Origin: Hyphomicrobiales bacterium
GTDB taxonomy: Bacteria; Pseudomonadota; Alphaproteobacteria; Rhizobiales; Rhizobiaceae
DNA: 64,000 nucleotides
NCBI GenBank assembly: GCA_900468285.1
Contig: UBTF01000008.1
Location: forward strand, 62,001 to 126,000
Direction of reading: 5' to 3'
Shown piece by piece: positions 35,885 to 44,720 of this stretch (position 1 is the first letter of the stretch; each line of letters starts with the position of its first letter). The notes below the pieces were generated by a model. It did no database searches, was not told the DNA's origin, and saw only the letters and a program-made list of their open reading frames with translations. The translations under genes and the position numbers were made by a program.

Positions 35885-36673
35885 TTACTTCAAGTTCTGA
35901 CTGACGATCGTGGCCATTTCGTCTGCGGTGGTGATGACCTTCGAGTTCATTTCATAAGCGCGCTGGGCCGAAATCAGGTCGGTGATTTCCTTGACGGAAT
36001 CGACGTTCGAGCTTTCGAGATAGTGCTGCTTGATATAGCCGAAGCCGGTGGACTGCGGCGTTGCGTCGACAGCGTTGCCGGAGGCTTCCGTCTGCTGGAA
36101 GAGGTTGTCGCCGAGAGGCTTCAGGCCGGCCTCGTTGGCGAAGTTGCTCATGGTCAACTGGCCAAGTTCGGTCATCGTTTCCGCATTGCCGACACGCACG
36201 GACACGATGCCATCGGTGCTGATGGTCGTTTCGGTCGCATCGATGGGAATGGTGATGGCGGGCTGGATCGGCAGGCCATCGATCGTCACCAGACGGCCGG
36301 TGGAATCGCGGTTTAGCGCACCTGCACGGGTATAGAGCGTGTTGCCATCAGGGCCTTCGACCTGAAGCCAGCCCTTGCCGACGATTGCGATGTCCAGATC
36401 GTTGCCGGTCTGGCTGATTTCGCCCTGAATATGCAGCTTGCGCACGGCGGATGTCTGTACGCCCAGACCGATGTTTGCGCCTTCCGGCACCACGGACTGG
36501 TTGGCACGGTTCATCACGCCCTGCGCGCGCTCTGTCTGGTACAAAAGGTCGGTAAATTCGGCGCGGCCGCGTTTGAACGCAGTCGTGTTGATGTTCGCGA
36601 TGTTGTTCGCGATGACCTCAAGGTTTGTCTGCTGGGCATCCATGCCCGTCGCTGCGATAGCTAATGCTCTCAT
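35885..36673 (-). CDS. flgG: distal rod protein FlgG
   Basis: A 262-residue rod subunit. The rod/hook motif [20 protein letters not shown], the segment [20 protein letters not shown] and [20 protein letters not shown], and the C-terminal [20 protein letters not shown] helix identify FlgG. The length is normal. It sits between fliE and flgA in the leftward operon; the proximal rod gene flgF is not in the window. Confidence 0.96.
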   Translation of the reverse strand: MRALAIAATGMDAQQTNLEVIANNIANINTTAFKRGRAEFTDLLYQTERAQGVMNRANQSVVPEGANIGLGVQTSAVRKLHIQGEISQTGNDLDIAIVGKGWLQVEGPDGNTLYTRAGALNRDSTGRLVTIDGLPIQPAITIPIDATETTISTDGIVSVRVGNAETMTELGQLTMSNFANEAGLKPLGDNLFQQTEASGNAVDATPQSTGFGYIKQHYLESSNVDSVKEITDLISAQRAYEMNSKVITTADEMATIVSQNLK

Positions 36674-36691
36674 TTTTTATGTCCTTAAGCG

Positions 36692-37051
36692 TCAGATCTG
36701 CATTTTCACGATGTCGAGATAGGCCGAAACGATCTTGTCGCGCAGGGCAACAGCCGTCTTGAGCGTCTGGTCGGCCTGCATGACGGCATCGACCACTTCA
36801 CGCGTATTGGCCTTGCCCTGAATGCCCGCAAACGACATGGCTTCACCCTTCTTCAGGGATTCGACCGCATCCGTTGCAACACCACCCAGCACGCTGGCAA
36901 AGCTGGGACCGGTAACTGCGGTTGCCGCGGTTGCCGCAGTTGATACTGCGCTGCCCGCGAGCGATGTCAGGCTGGAGGTGATTTCGCTGACGCTGTCTTT
37001 GGAAGAGTCGTTGGACAGCGACTTCAGGCTGCTAATGGAGTCGATCATCAC
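36692..37051 (-). CDS. fliE: MS-ring/rod junction protein FliE
   Basis: A 119-residue protein that links the MS ring to the rod and is among the first proteins exported. The conserved C-terminal half reads [40 protein letters not shown] and [14 protein letters not shown]. The N-terminus is Ser/Ala-rich. Its start overlaps the flgC stop by one base. Confidence 0.95.
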   Translation of the reverse strand: MMIDSISSLKSLSNDSSKDSVSEITSSLTSLAGSAVSTAATAATAVTGPSFASVLGGVATDAVESLKKGEAMSFAGIQGKANTREVVDAVMQADQTLKTAVALRDKIVSAYLDIVKMQI

Positions 37052-37464
37052 TAACCCTTCAAGAGGTCGATAGTTGAGGAAATCAGGTCGCGGGTCTGCT
37101 TGATGACCTGGAGATTGGCGTCATAGCTGCGATTGGCTTCGCGAAGGTCGGCCATCTCGATCAGCATGTTGACGTTCGGAAGCTTCACCATGCCCTTTTC
37201 GTCGGCGGCCGGGCTGTCCGGGTCGTATTCCTGTGTGAAATCTGACCGGTCTACACCAAGCTTCTTCACCTCAACGAGATTCGTCTGGCTTGCACGATCC
37301 AGTTCCGTTGCGAAGGTGATTGTCTTGCGGCGATAGGGGTCGGCGCCAGGCGTGTCGCCTGTCGTCCGGGAGTTGGCGATATTTTCCGAAACGATGCGCA
37401 GGCGCGTTGCCTGTGCTTCCATTCCGCTGCCTGCAATCTTCAAGGAAGATGATAATGAGTCCAT
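37051..37464 (-). CDS. flgC: proximal rod protein FlgC
   Basis: A 137-residue rod subunit with the N-terminal motif ([20 protein letters not shown] then [20 protein letters not shown]) and the C-terminal helix ([20 protein letters not shown], then [20 protein letters not shown]). Size and order (flgB-flgC-fliE) are standard. It starts 1 bp after the flgB stop. Confidence 0.96.
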   Translation of the reverse strand: MDSLSSSLKIAGSGMEAQATRLRIVSENIANSRTTGDTPGADPYRRKTITFATELDRASQTNLVEVKKLGVDRSDFTQEYDPDSPAADEKGMVKLPNVNMLIEMADLREANRSYDANLQVIKQTRDLISSTIDLLKG

Positions 37465-37465
37465 T

Positions 37466-37855
37466 TTACTTGCCCACCGCGGTCAACATCATGTTGTGGA
37501 AGGATTTGACGAGTTGCGTATTCAGTTCGTACTGACGCTTGATCTCGCCCGTCTTTGCCATTTCCGTTGAAAGAGAAACTGTATTGCCGGATTCCTGCAT
37601 CCCGATTTCGTTGGCGAGCGGTGCATCCGACATGCCGATCTTGCCGCCGCCGGCGACTGCCAGTTCCATATGGGCAGCGTTGGTGCGAGCCATGGGCATT
37701 CCAGCTGCCTGCAACTCGGTTTCGAACGGGACGACGTCCTTTGCCCGAAATTTCGGCGTGTTGGCATTTGCAATGTTGCTTGCGACGACTTCTTGACGCA
37801 CAGAAAGCCATTCGGCCTGCCGGGACGCCAGCGAAAAGAGCTGAATCGGCTGCAT
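37466..37855 (-). CDS. flgB: proximal rod protein FlgB
   Basis: A 129-residue rod subunit opening the ten-gene leftward operon. The rod motif is [20 protein letters not shown]; the C-terminal part is [20 protein letters not shown] and [27 protein letters not shown] precedes ATG 37855. The 204-bp gap to the divergent gene at 38060 must hold both promoters; I could not identify the boxes, and the flagellin-type CATGANG/GGAATGTC pair is not there. Confidence 0.95.
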   Translation of the reverse strand: MQPIQLFSLASRQAEWLSVRQEVVASNIANANTPKFRAKDVVPFETELQAAGMPMARTNAAHMELAVAGGGKIGMSDAPLANEIGMQESGNTVSLSTEMAKTGEIKRQYELNTQLVKSFHNMMLTAVGK

Positions 37856-38059
37856 GACAATTCTCCGTGTTTAACTTCACCCTGTTTTAGGCCGACAATC
37901 TTGCGCGGGACTTACGGGCTTTGGCTTTGTCCAAAGGCGGCGTTTTCGTCTTCTGACGCAGCACAAAGCGACCATCGTTAACGTTTTGTTTGCCTTATCG
38001 CTTTAGGCTTTCTTCATATTTTCCGATGAGCGGGATTTCTGTAACCCTTTGGGTTTTCT

Positions 38060-39889
38060 ATGAATTCTGAGAACGACAGACTTTTGATGCCGAATCACGC
38101 TGCGCTTCGCGGAAGGCTTCGCCTTGCGTCCGTGCGGCGCGCTCTGCTGGCGGTCGGGGTCGTTGCGTCACTCACCGCGACCGGCTTTTTCCTGCCTGGC
38201 CTGTTGCTTGCTCCGGGCTTCAAGGGCTTTTCCTCCCATGCGAGTGTCGCAATCTCTGAGCCCCAGGTAATTTCGCGCAACGTGGAGAGGGCAGCCAGCC
38301 AGCTGCGGGAGAGCCTGCTGTCTCCGGTGGCGCTCAGCATCATCGCGTCTGACCTCGGCCTTCGTCCGGATGACCTGTTCGGAACGCGAAGCCACGGCTA
38401 CGTCTCGGTCCTGCTGGACCTGCTGGCAGGGGGCGGTAAGGATGCAAGTCCAATTGTGGGTGCGACCGAAGAGGGGCTCGAAGAGGCGGTATCGATAACG
38501 CCGGTGCCTGAAAAGGCACGGATCGATGTCGATGTGCTGGCAGCCAATGCTGAAGCTTCGCAGAAGATTGCACAATATTTTGCAGCGCGCATCGTCAAGG
38601 AGATTGGTGGAGGGTCCGATCAATCGTCGCTGGGCACTCTGGAAGCGGCGCGTCTTGCGCTCGATAGCGCCGAGGCGGCTCTTTCCGGATTCCAGATGCG
38701 CCACGGCGATGATGCCGTTTCACATATTCAAAGCCTGCAGCAGAAAATCCGTGAAGACGATGCGGCAAGGGCGGCGCTAAAGGCAAGGCAGACGGAACTT
38801 GAGGATGCCATGTCCTTCGCCTCTTCCATGAAGGTGAATGACGTCCTTAACAGGAGCCTGCCTGCGCTTGCAGCCTTTGAGCCGCTGGAAGCCGTCAGTC
38901 AGAGTTACACGGCTGCCAAGCTTGCGCTGGCGGATGTGAGCGTCGACCATGGGCCGAGGCATCCGCGCACCATTGCCGCGCAGGCAACGGTTGACGCCGT
39001 GCGGACCACGGCAATGCCGGCGCTTCGCCGTGTACAGGATGCCTTGAAACAGGAACATGCGTCCGTTCTGGCAGCTGCGGAGAACCAGACGCGGTTGCGT
39101 GCGGACCTTGACGCACAGATGGCCGCACTCGGCGATGCGCCATCAGATCTTGCCAAGCGGCAGGCAGCGCTGGAGAAGGCGCGCCGCGACTATATCATTT
39201 CGAGCGAGACCGCAGGCGGCATCGCAACAAGCCAACGCATAAGCGCATCGCTGGCAACACCGGCAAATCCGGGAACTCCTGATTATGATGGCTTCACCGC
39301 CAATGCCATGGCTGTGGCCGGCGCTTTCGCCGGATTGCTCACATCGCTTCTGCTTCTGAGTTTCAGGCGCGAGGAAGAGGAACGGGAGGAGCAGGAGCAG
39401 GAGGAAGCGACGCCTCCGGTGTTGGAGATCGAACCTGTTGCGATGGTTGCGGAAGGTGAGGAAGCGGTCGCAGACGCGATAGAGATAGAGCCTGCGATCT
39501 TTGAGGATGTGGCCGACGAACAGGTCGAGCAGCAAACTGCCAGCCAGATGGTGGCGGATGAGCCCGACGCCATGGAGGTTGCGCCATCTGATAATGACGA
39601 TGGGGTGCAGGAGACCGCGACGATCCATGCCGAGCCGGCAAACGACATACCGCTTGATGAGCGCGTCCGGCAGGTCCTGATCGACAACGCTGTGCCGTCT
39701 GACCGCCTGAAGGCGAAGCCGCCCGAATTCAAGCTGCCGCCACTCCTGGCCGCAGCCCTTGCAGGCGAAGCGACGCATGATCAGGCCGAAACCGAGGAAC
39801 TCCGTACCCTGCGTCAGGAACTGGCCCTCTTGCGGGCGCGCCTTGTTCAGCACGATATGCGCCGCGAACAGAATCGCAATCGCGCCTGA
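38060..39889 (+). CDS. Wzz/GumC-like chain-length protein lacking the kinase domain, acidic cytoplasmic tail
   Basis: A 609-residue membrane protein. Helix one is at about 27-50 (RALLAVGVVASLTATGFFLP) and helix two at about 414-436 (MAVAGAFAGLLTSLLLLSFR), with a large periplasmic coiled-coil domain between them that includes the GumC/ExoP-type motif VSVDHGPRHPRTIAAQATVD. From about 437 the cytoplasmic tail is very acidic (EEEEREEQEQEEATPPVLEI) for about 120 residues, then a helix (TEELRTLRQELALLRARLVQ). No Walker A motif follows, so it is not a tyrosine autokinase. It likely takes part in exopolysaccharide export or chain-length control; partner genes are not visible nearby. Confidence 0.7.
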   Translation: MNSENDRLLMPNHAALRGRLRLASVRRALLAVGVVASLTATGFFLPGLLLAPGFKGFSSHASVAISEPQVISRNVERAASQLRESLLSPVALSIIASDLGLRPDDLFGTRSHGYVSVLLDLLAGGGKDASPIVGATEEGLEEAVSITPVPEKARIDVDVLAANAEASQKIAQYFAARIVKEIGGGSDQSSLGTLEAARLALDSAEAALSGFQMRHGDDAVSHIQSLQQKIREDDAARAALKARQTELEDAMSFASSMKVNDVLNRSLPALAAFEPLEAVSQSYTAAKLALADVSVDHGPRHPRTIAAQATVDAVRTTAMPALRRVQDALKQEHASVLAAAENQTRLRADLDAQMAALGDAPSDLAKRQAALEKARRDYIISSETAGGIATSQRISASLATPANPGTPDYDGFTANAMAVAGAFAGLLTSLLLLSFRREEEEREEQEQEEATPPVLEIEPVAMVAEGEEAVADAIEIEPAIFEDVADEQVEQQTASQMVADEPDAMEVAPSDNDDGVQETATIHAEPANDIPLDERVRQVLIDNAVPSDRLKAKPPEFKLPPLLAAALAGEATHDQAETEELRTLRQELALLRARLVQHDMRREQNRNRA

Positions 39890-39998
39890 CACTCCGATTT
39901 TTCTTGCATTCCAGAGTGCTGCGCAGCATTAGGGCGGCTGAGGCTGTCCTCCCGGGGGATGGCTTTCAACAGCTATCTCGTTTCCAGGAGGCAGGCAT

Positions 39999-40898
39999 AT
40001 GGTCGTGGTGATAGACGGCAAGGCGAAGGCAGCATCTGTAACCCAGGCCGTGCGCGAAGCAGCGCAGAGTCTCGAGCAGCAGACGGGCGTCAAACCCGGT
40101 CTCGCCGTGGTCATCGTCGGTAACGATCCCGCCAGCCATGCTTACGTCAACTCCAAGAGCAAGACGGCCAAAGAGTGCGGCTTCAACTCCATCCAGCACA
40201 CGCTGCCTGAAGAAACCACGCAGGCCGAGCTGGAATCCCTGGTCACGACACTGAACGCCGATCCTTCCATCCACGGTATTCTTGTGCAACTCCCGCTGCC
40301 GCGTCATCTGGATTCCGATACGGTCATTCAGTCGATCCTGCCGGAAAAGGATGTCGATGGTCTGAGCGTCCTCAACGCGGGCAAGCTGGCGACAGGCGAC
40401 CTCGATACGGGTCTGATCTCCTGTACGCCTGCCGGATCCATGCTGCTGGTGCGCAGTATTCACGGCGATGATCTTTCCGGTCTCAATGCCGTGGTGATCG
40501 GGCGGTCCAACCTTTTTGGAAAACCGATGGGCCAGCTTCTGCTTAACGCCAATGCGACGGTCACGATGGCCCATTCCCGCACGAAGGATCTGGCTGCCGT
40601 CTGCCGACAGGCGGATATTCTCGTTGCGGCCGTCGGCCGTCCGCAGATGGTTAAGGCCGATTGGGTCAAACCCGGTGCGACCGTGATCGACGTCGGCATC
40701 AACCGCGTTCCCGCCCCCGAAAAGGGTGAAGGCAAGTCACGACTGGTTGGGGATGTTGCCTATGACGAGGCAAGCCAGGTTGCCGCCGCCATCACGCCGG
40801 TTCCAGGTGGGGTAGGGCCCATGACCATTGCCATGCTGATGGCAAACACGGTTATTGCAGCCCACCGTGCACTGGGACAGTCGGCGCCGAAATTCTGA
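39999..40898 (+). CDS. folD: methylenetetrahydrofolate dehydrogenase/cyclohydrolase FolD
   Basis: A 299-residue bifunctional enzyme converting 5,10-methylene-THF to 10-formyl-THF with NADP+. The catalytic Tyr49-xxx-Lys53 pair ([16 protein letters not shown]), the PLPRHLDSD loop, the [20 protein letters not shown] segment, the [20 protein letters not shown] nucleotide-binding motif and [15 protein letters not shown] are all present. It ends 10 bp from the convergent aglR. Nothing suggests a link to the agl genes. Confidence 0.96.
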   Translation: MVVVIDGKAKAASVTQAVREAAQSLEQQTGVKPGLAVVIVGNDPASHAYVNSKSKTAKECGFNSIQHTLPEETTQAELESLVTTLNADPSIHGILVQLPLPRHLDSDTVIQSILPEKDVDGLSVLNAGKLATGDLDTGLISCTPAGSMLLVRSIHGDDLSGLNAVVIGRSNLFGKPMGQLLLNANATVTMAHSRTKDLAAVCRQADILVAAVGRPQMVKADWVKPGATVIDVGINRVPAPEKGEGKSRLVGDVAYDEASQVAAAITPVPGGVGPMTIAMLMANTVIAAHRALGQSAPKF

Positions 40899-40908
40899 CA
40901 GTCAGGCT

Positions 40909-41946
40909 TCAGGCGTCGGCGTTGCGGGTCGGCGCCGGGCCTGTGGATCCTCGAACGACCAGCTCTGCCTTCCATAGTTCCTGATCCGTGTTCGGCTCCC
41001 CGGACTTGATCTGGTTGATCAGCCGCTCTGCGATCCGCATACCCGCGGCCCTCAGGGAAGATCGCGTGGTGGTCAAAGGCACGGAAAAATTGACGGGCTT
41101 CAAAAGCGGCAGCACGTCATCATGCGCAATCAGCGACACCTCTCGTCCGGGTTTCAATCCCCGTTGATTGAGAGATCGCACCGCGCCCAGAGCCAGCGCG
41201 GTCGAGGCACAGATGACAGCCGTCGGCCTCTCATCGCGCGCAAGAAGTCTCTCCATGTTTAAAAAGCCTGCCTCGTCATTCATGACGCTGTGCATCACGT
41301 TGTCAGGCGTCAGCGCATATCCGTGTTCGGCGAGGGCAGCCTCCACGCCACGGTATCTGCGAAACGTAAAGTCGTAGCCTTCAGGGCCGTTCAGGAGCGC
41401 AATGTTGCGGTGCCCAAGCTGCAGAAGAAGGGAGGTCGCATCGCGAAATGCACTCTCATTGTCCACGTCGAGATAGGGATAATCGGTCTCGATGCCCCAG
41501 GAACGACCATGCACCATGAAGGGTATGGACAGGCCTTTCATCATTTCGATCCGAGGGTCATTCTTCTTCATATAGGCAAGATAAAGCCCGTCGACGCTGC
41601 CGCTGGTGGCAAGCTCCCGCAGCGCTTCTTCCTCATTCGCAGGATCTGTCGGCATGATGACGAGGTGAAAGCCTTCGCGTGCCGATGCTTCCCCAAGACC
41701 AGTCAGAAATTCACCGAAATGCACGTCCGACTGATGCTCAGGCCCTGTGGGCATGACGAGGCCAATGGAGCCCATTTTTCCCGTTGCCAGACGCTGGGCG
41801 GCGGCATTCGGGCGATAGCCGGTCTTCTGTGCCGCCTCGATAATCTTGCGGCGTGTCTCGGCATTGACCTCAGGATAGCCATTCAGGGCGCGGCTGATCG
41901 TCGTTTGGGATATGCCAAGCAATTGGGAAAATTGTTTCAGGTTCAT
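40909..41946 (-). CDS. aglR: LacI-type repressor of the alpha-glucoside operon, AglR
   Basis: A 345-residue LacI/GalR regulator. The helix-turn-helix plus hinge is at 1-60 (MNLKQFSQLLGISQTTISRA, then LNGYPEVNAETRRKIIEAAQ and GYRPNAAAQRLATGK); the periplasmic-binding-like effector domain follows. It is divergent from aglE across a 280-bp region with two near-identical LacI-type palindromes, one near each gene. By homology and context it represses aglEFGAK and itself until an alpha-glucoside binds. Confidence 0.9.
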   Translation of the reverse strand: MNLKQFSQLLGISQTTISRALNGYPEVNAETRRKIIEAAQKTGYRPNAAAQRLATGKMGSIGLVMPTGPEHQSDVHFGEFLTGLGEASAREGFHLVIMPTDPANEEEALRELATSGSVDGLYLAYMKKNDPRIEMMKGLSIPFMVHGRSWGIETDYPYLDVDNESAFRDATSLLLQLGHRNIALLNGPEGYDFTFRRYRGVEAALAEHGYALTPDNVMHSVMNDEAGFLNMERLLARDERPTAVICASTALALGAVRSLNQRGLKPGREVSLIAHDDVLPLLKPVNFSVPLTTTRSSLRAAGMRIAERLINQIKSGEPNTDQELWKAELVVRGSTGPAPTRNADA

Positions 41947-42005
41947 TCTTCGTCCCCCTCCCGCATCGGCATCCGCTGGCGTAGTGCCACTCCACTTCGA
42001 TCAAC

Positions 42006-42017
42006 CAAACCGCTTTG
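42006..42017. promoter_or_regulatory. putative AglR operator near aglR
   Basis: CAAACCGCTTTG differs by one base from the perfect palindrome in front of aglE. It lies 60 bp before the aglR start and fits autoregulation. LacI-family operators typically have this central CG symmetry. Confidence 0.65.
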
Positions 42018-42129
42018 AATACTAGCAAGAGTCTTTGCTGCCCACAAATGCAAACTGAATATTTGCTCGTCAGATATGCATCTGCAAAGGGCGGCGGGAC
42101 CACTAAAACGCAGTGGTTGCGGTTGGGGG

Positions 42130-42203
42130 TTGACTCTGCTTCCATCTCAGTGAGATGAATAGTCAGCCAAAGCGCTTTGAGTATCTTTGCGGACGCAGTC
42201 CGC
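42130..42203 (+). promoter_or_regulatory. aglE promoter region with AglR operator palindrome
   Basis: CAAAGCGCTTTG at 42168-42179 is a perfect 12-bp LacI-type palindrome. TTGACT at 42130-42135 and GATGAAT about 18 bp downstream form a plausible promoter, placing the operator close to the transcription start. A tight hairpin GCGGAC-GCA-GTCCGC (42189-42203) then starts the leader, and GGGAGGT is the aglE ribosome binding site. Confidence 0.65.
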
Positions 42204-42226
42204 TAATGTGATGGGAGGTAGATCAC

Positions 42227-43588
42227 ATGAAGAAGACTTTCTGGACGACCGTGGCCTTGGCCACGCTATTGTCGGGTGCAGCCCTTGCGGCCGAGTTGAA
42301 ATTCAAGCCCGGGGACGACGCGAAGTTCAACTGGAAAAGCTACGAAGACTTCAAAACCGCAAATGCCGCCCTCAAGGGCGAGACGCTGACGATCTTCGGC
42401 CCTTGGCGCGGCGAAGATGAGGCCCTCTTCCAGTCGGTTCTTGCCTATTTTGCCGATGCGACCGGCGTGAATGTGCGCTATTCCTCCTCAGAAAACTACG
42501 AGCAGCAGATCGTCATCGATACGCAGGCCGGATCTCCTCCCAATGTCGCCATTCTGCCTCAGCCCGGCCTGCTGGCCGACCTTGCCGCAAAGGGTCTTCT
42601 GACGCCGCTTGGCGACGATACGGCGAAATGGGTGAAGGATAATTACGGCGCTGGCCAGTCCTGGGTCGATCTTGGCATGTATCCGGGCAAGGATGGCAAG
42701 AAGGCCTATTTCGCCTTCCCGTTCAAGGCGGACGTCAAGTCTCTGGTCTGGTACGTGCCTGAGAACTTCGAGGAAGCCGGTTACGAGGTTCCCAAAAGCG
42801 TGGAAGACCTCGTCAAGCTTTCCGACCAGATCGTCGAGGACGGCGGCACGCCATGGTGCATCGGTCTCGGCTCCGGTGGTGCGACGGGTTGGCCCGGAAC
42901 GGACTGGGTCGAAGATTTCATGCTGCGCACCCAGCCGCTGGATGTCTACCTGAAGTGGACAACCAACGAGGTGAAGTTCAACGATCCACGCGTGGTTGCC
43001 GCCATCGAGGAATTCGGCAAATTTGCCAAGAACGACAAATATGTTTCTGGTGGCGCGGCTGCCGTTGCTTCGACCGATTTCCGCGACAGCCCCAAGGGCC
43101 TCTTCGATATTCCGCCGAAGTGCTACCTGCACCGTCAGGCCTCGTTCATTCCGTCCTTCTTCCCTGAGGGAACCAAGGTCGGGACCGATGTCGACTTCTT
43201 CTACATGCCGACATTTGCCTCCAAGCCTGAGCTTGGCAAGCCGGTCCTAGGTGCCGGAACGCTCTTTACCATCACCAAGGATTCCAAGGCCGCTCGCGCG
43301 CTGGTGGAGTTCCTGAAGACGCCGATTGCGCATGAAGTCTGGATGGCGCAATCCGGCTTCCTGACACCCTACAAGGGCGTGAACCTCGACACCTATGCCA
43401 GCGAGCAGACCAAGCGTCAGGGTGAAATCCTCACCACGGCAACCAGCTTCGGCTTCGATGGCTCGGACCTTATGCCCGGCAAGATCGGTGCGGGTGCATT
43501 CTGGACAGGCATGGTGGACTTCGTTGGGGGCAAATCTGCGCAGCAGGTGGGTGACGATATCCAGAAGGCCTGGGACGGATTGAAGTAA
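42227..43588 (+). CDS. aglE: alpha-glucoside ABC transporter substrate-binding protein AglE
   Basis: A 453-residue periplasmic binding protein of the family-1 extracellular type. The signal peptide is about 1-22 (FWTTVALATLLSGAALAAEL). The body shows the fold of sugar-binding proteins (ETLTIFGPWRGEDEALFQSV; GSPPNVAILPQPGLLADLAA; YAFPFKADVKS-like KKAYFAFPFKADVKSLVWYV). It delivers sucrose, maltose, trehalose-type alpha-glucosides to AglF/AglG by homology to Sinorhizobium. It is the first gene of the operon and is followed by a stable hairpin, consistent with extra production of the binding protein. Confidence 0.94.
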   Translation: MKKTFWTTVALATLLSGAALAAELKFKPGDDAKFNWKSYEDFKTANAALKGETLTIFGPWRGEDEALFQSVLAYFADATGVNVRYSSSENYEQQIVIDTQAGSPPNVAILPQPGLLADLAAKGLLTPLGDDTAKWVKDNYGAGQSWVDLGMYPGKDGKKAYFAFPFKADVKSLVWYVPENFEEAGYEVPKSVEDLVKLSDQIVEDGGTPWCIGLGSGGATGWPGTDWVEDFMLRTQPLDVYLKWTTNEVKFNDPRVVAAIEEFGKFAKNDKYVSGGAAAVASTDFRDSPKGLFDIPPKCYLHRQASFIPSFFPEGTKVGTDVDFFYMPTFASKPELGKPVLGAGTLFTITKDSKAARALVEFLKTPIAHEVWMAQSGFLTPYKGVNLDTYASEQTKRQGEILTTATSFGFDGSDLMPGKIGAGAFWTGMVDFVGGKSAQQVGDDIQKAWDGLK

Positions 43589-43601
43589 CCGAAAATTCCG
43601 T

Positions 43602-43625
43602 CCGGCGGCGATCTTCCGCTGCCGG
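43602..43625 (+). other. stable hairpin between aglE and aglF
   Basis: CCGGCGGCG (43602-43610) pairs with CGCTGCCGG (43617-43625), nine pairs with one G-U, around ATCTTC. No long T run follows. Such hairpins after binding-protein genes commonly shield the 3' end of the processed mRNA. The rest of the 117-bp gap shows only the aglF ribosome binding site GGGGAGGG. Confidence 0.6.
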
Positions 43626-43705
43626 GCCGTTTCTCTCGCATGTCTCTGCCGCAACGGGGTTAACGCTGTCAGGCCGGGTATAGAACGGAATTACGGGGAG
43701 GGAAT

Positions 43706-44719
43706 ATGATTACCCAGATCGTTTCGGCGCTCGGCGTGATGATCGTCGGCGTCTTTGCCTGCGCTGCCTATTACTGGCTGTCCGACAAGGCGCTACAGCT
43801 CTTTTTCCCGGTCAAAGATGGTGATGTCATTCACGCATCGCGCAACCTCAACCGGCGTGCGGCGGTTCGCCCCTGGCTTTTCGTGGGCCCGGCTCTGCTG
43901 CTGCTGACCGTCTATCTCGTCTATCCCGTCATCGCGACCTTCATTCTCTCCTTTTATGACCGCACAGGCGCCAATTTCGTCGGGCTGAACAATTACCGCT
44001 GGGCGTTCTTCGATGCGGGTTTCCGTCAGTCCATCTTCAACAACATCCTCTGGCTCGCAGTCGTGCCTGCGGCTTGCACCTTCTTCGGTCTCGTCATCGC
44101 CGTCATGACCGACCGCATCTGGTGGGGCAACATCGCCAAGTCCATCGTCTTCATGCCCATGGCCATTTCCTTTGTCGGCGCATCCGTCATCTGGAAATTC
44201 ATTTATGAGTATCGAGGCGAGGGCCAGGTTCAGATCGGCCTGTTGAACGCCATCGTCGAATATTTCGGCGGCACTCCGGAAGTGTGGATCTCCATGCCCT
44301 TCTGGAACAATTTCTTCCTGATGATCATCCTCATCTGGATCCAGACCGGCTTTGCCATGGTCATTCTGTCAGCCGCCCTGCGTGGCATTCCCGAAGAGAC
44401 CGTCGAGGCTGCCGTCATCGATGGTGCCAATGGCTGGCAGATCTTCTGGAAAATCCTTGTGCCGCAGATATGGGGCACCATCGCCGTGGTCTGGACGACG
44501 ATCACCATCCTCGTCCTCAAGGTTTTCGACATCGTGCTGACCATGACCAACGGCCAGTGGAACACCATGGTTCTGGCCAACCTCATGTTTGACTGGATGT
44601 TCCGCGGCGGCGGCGATAGCGGACGCAGCGCCGTCATCGCGCTCGTCATCATGGCGGCCGTCACGCCGATCATGATCTGGAATATCCGCCAGGCAAACCG
44701 TGAGATGGAGGGGCGTTGA
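43706..44719 (+). CDS. aglF: alpha-glucoside ABC transporter permease AglF
   Basis: A 337-residue inner-membrane permease of the MalF type with about seven hydrophobic helices. The EAA loop that docks to the ATPase is EAAVIDGANGWQIFWKILVP at about 237-256. An extra N-terminal helix (about 7-27) precedes the core. It ends 1 bp before aglG. With AglG it forms the channel for alpha-glucosides; substrate identity comes from the operon, not from this sequence. Confidence 0.93.
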   Translation: MITQIVSALGVMIVGVFACAAYYWLSDKALQLFFPVKDGDVIHASRNLNRRAAVRPWLFVGPALLLLTVYLVYPVIATFILSFYDRTGANFVGLNNYRWAFFDAGFRQSIFNNILWLAVVPAACTFFGLVIAVMTDRIWWGNIAKSIVFMPMAISFVGASVIWKFIYEYRGEGQVQIGLLNAIVEYFGGTPEVWISMPFWNNFFLMIILIWIQTGFAMVILSAALRGIPEETVEAAVIDGANGWQIFWKILVPQIWGTIAVVWTTITILVLKVFDIVLTMTNGQWNTMVLANLMFDWMFRGGGDSGRSAVIALVIMAAVTPIMIWNIRQANREMEGR

Positions 44720-44720
44720 T

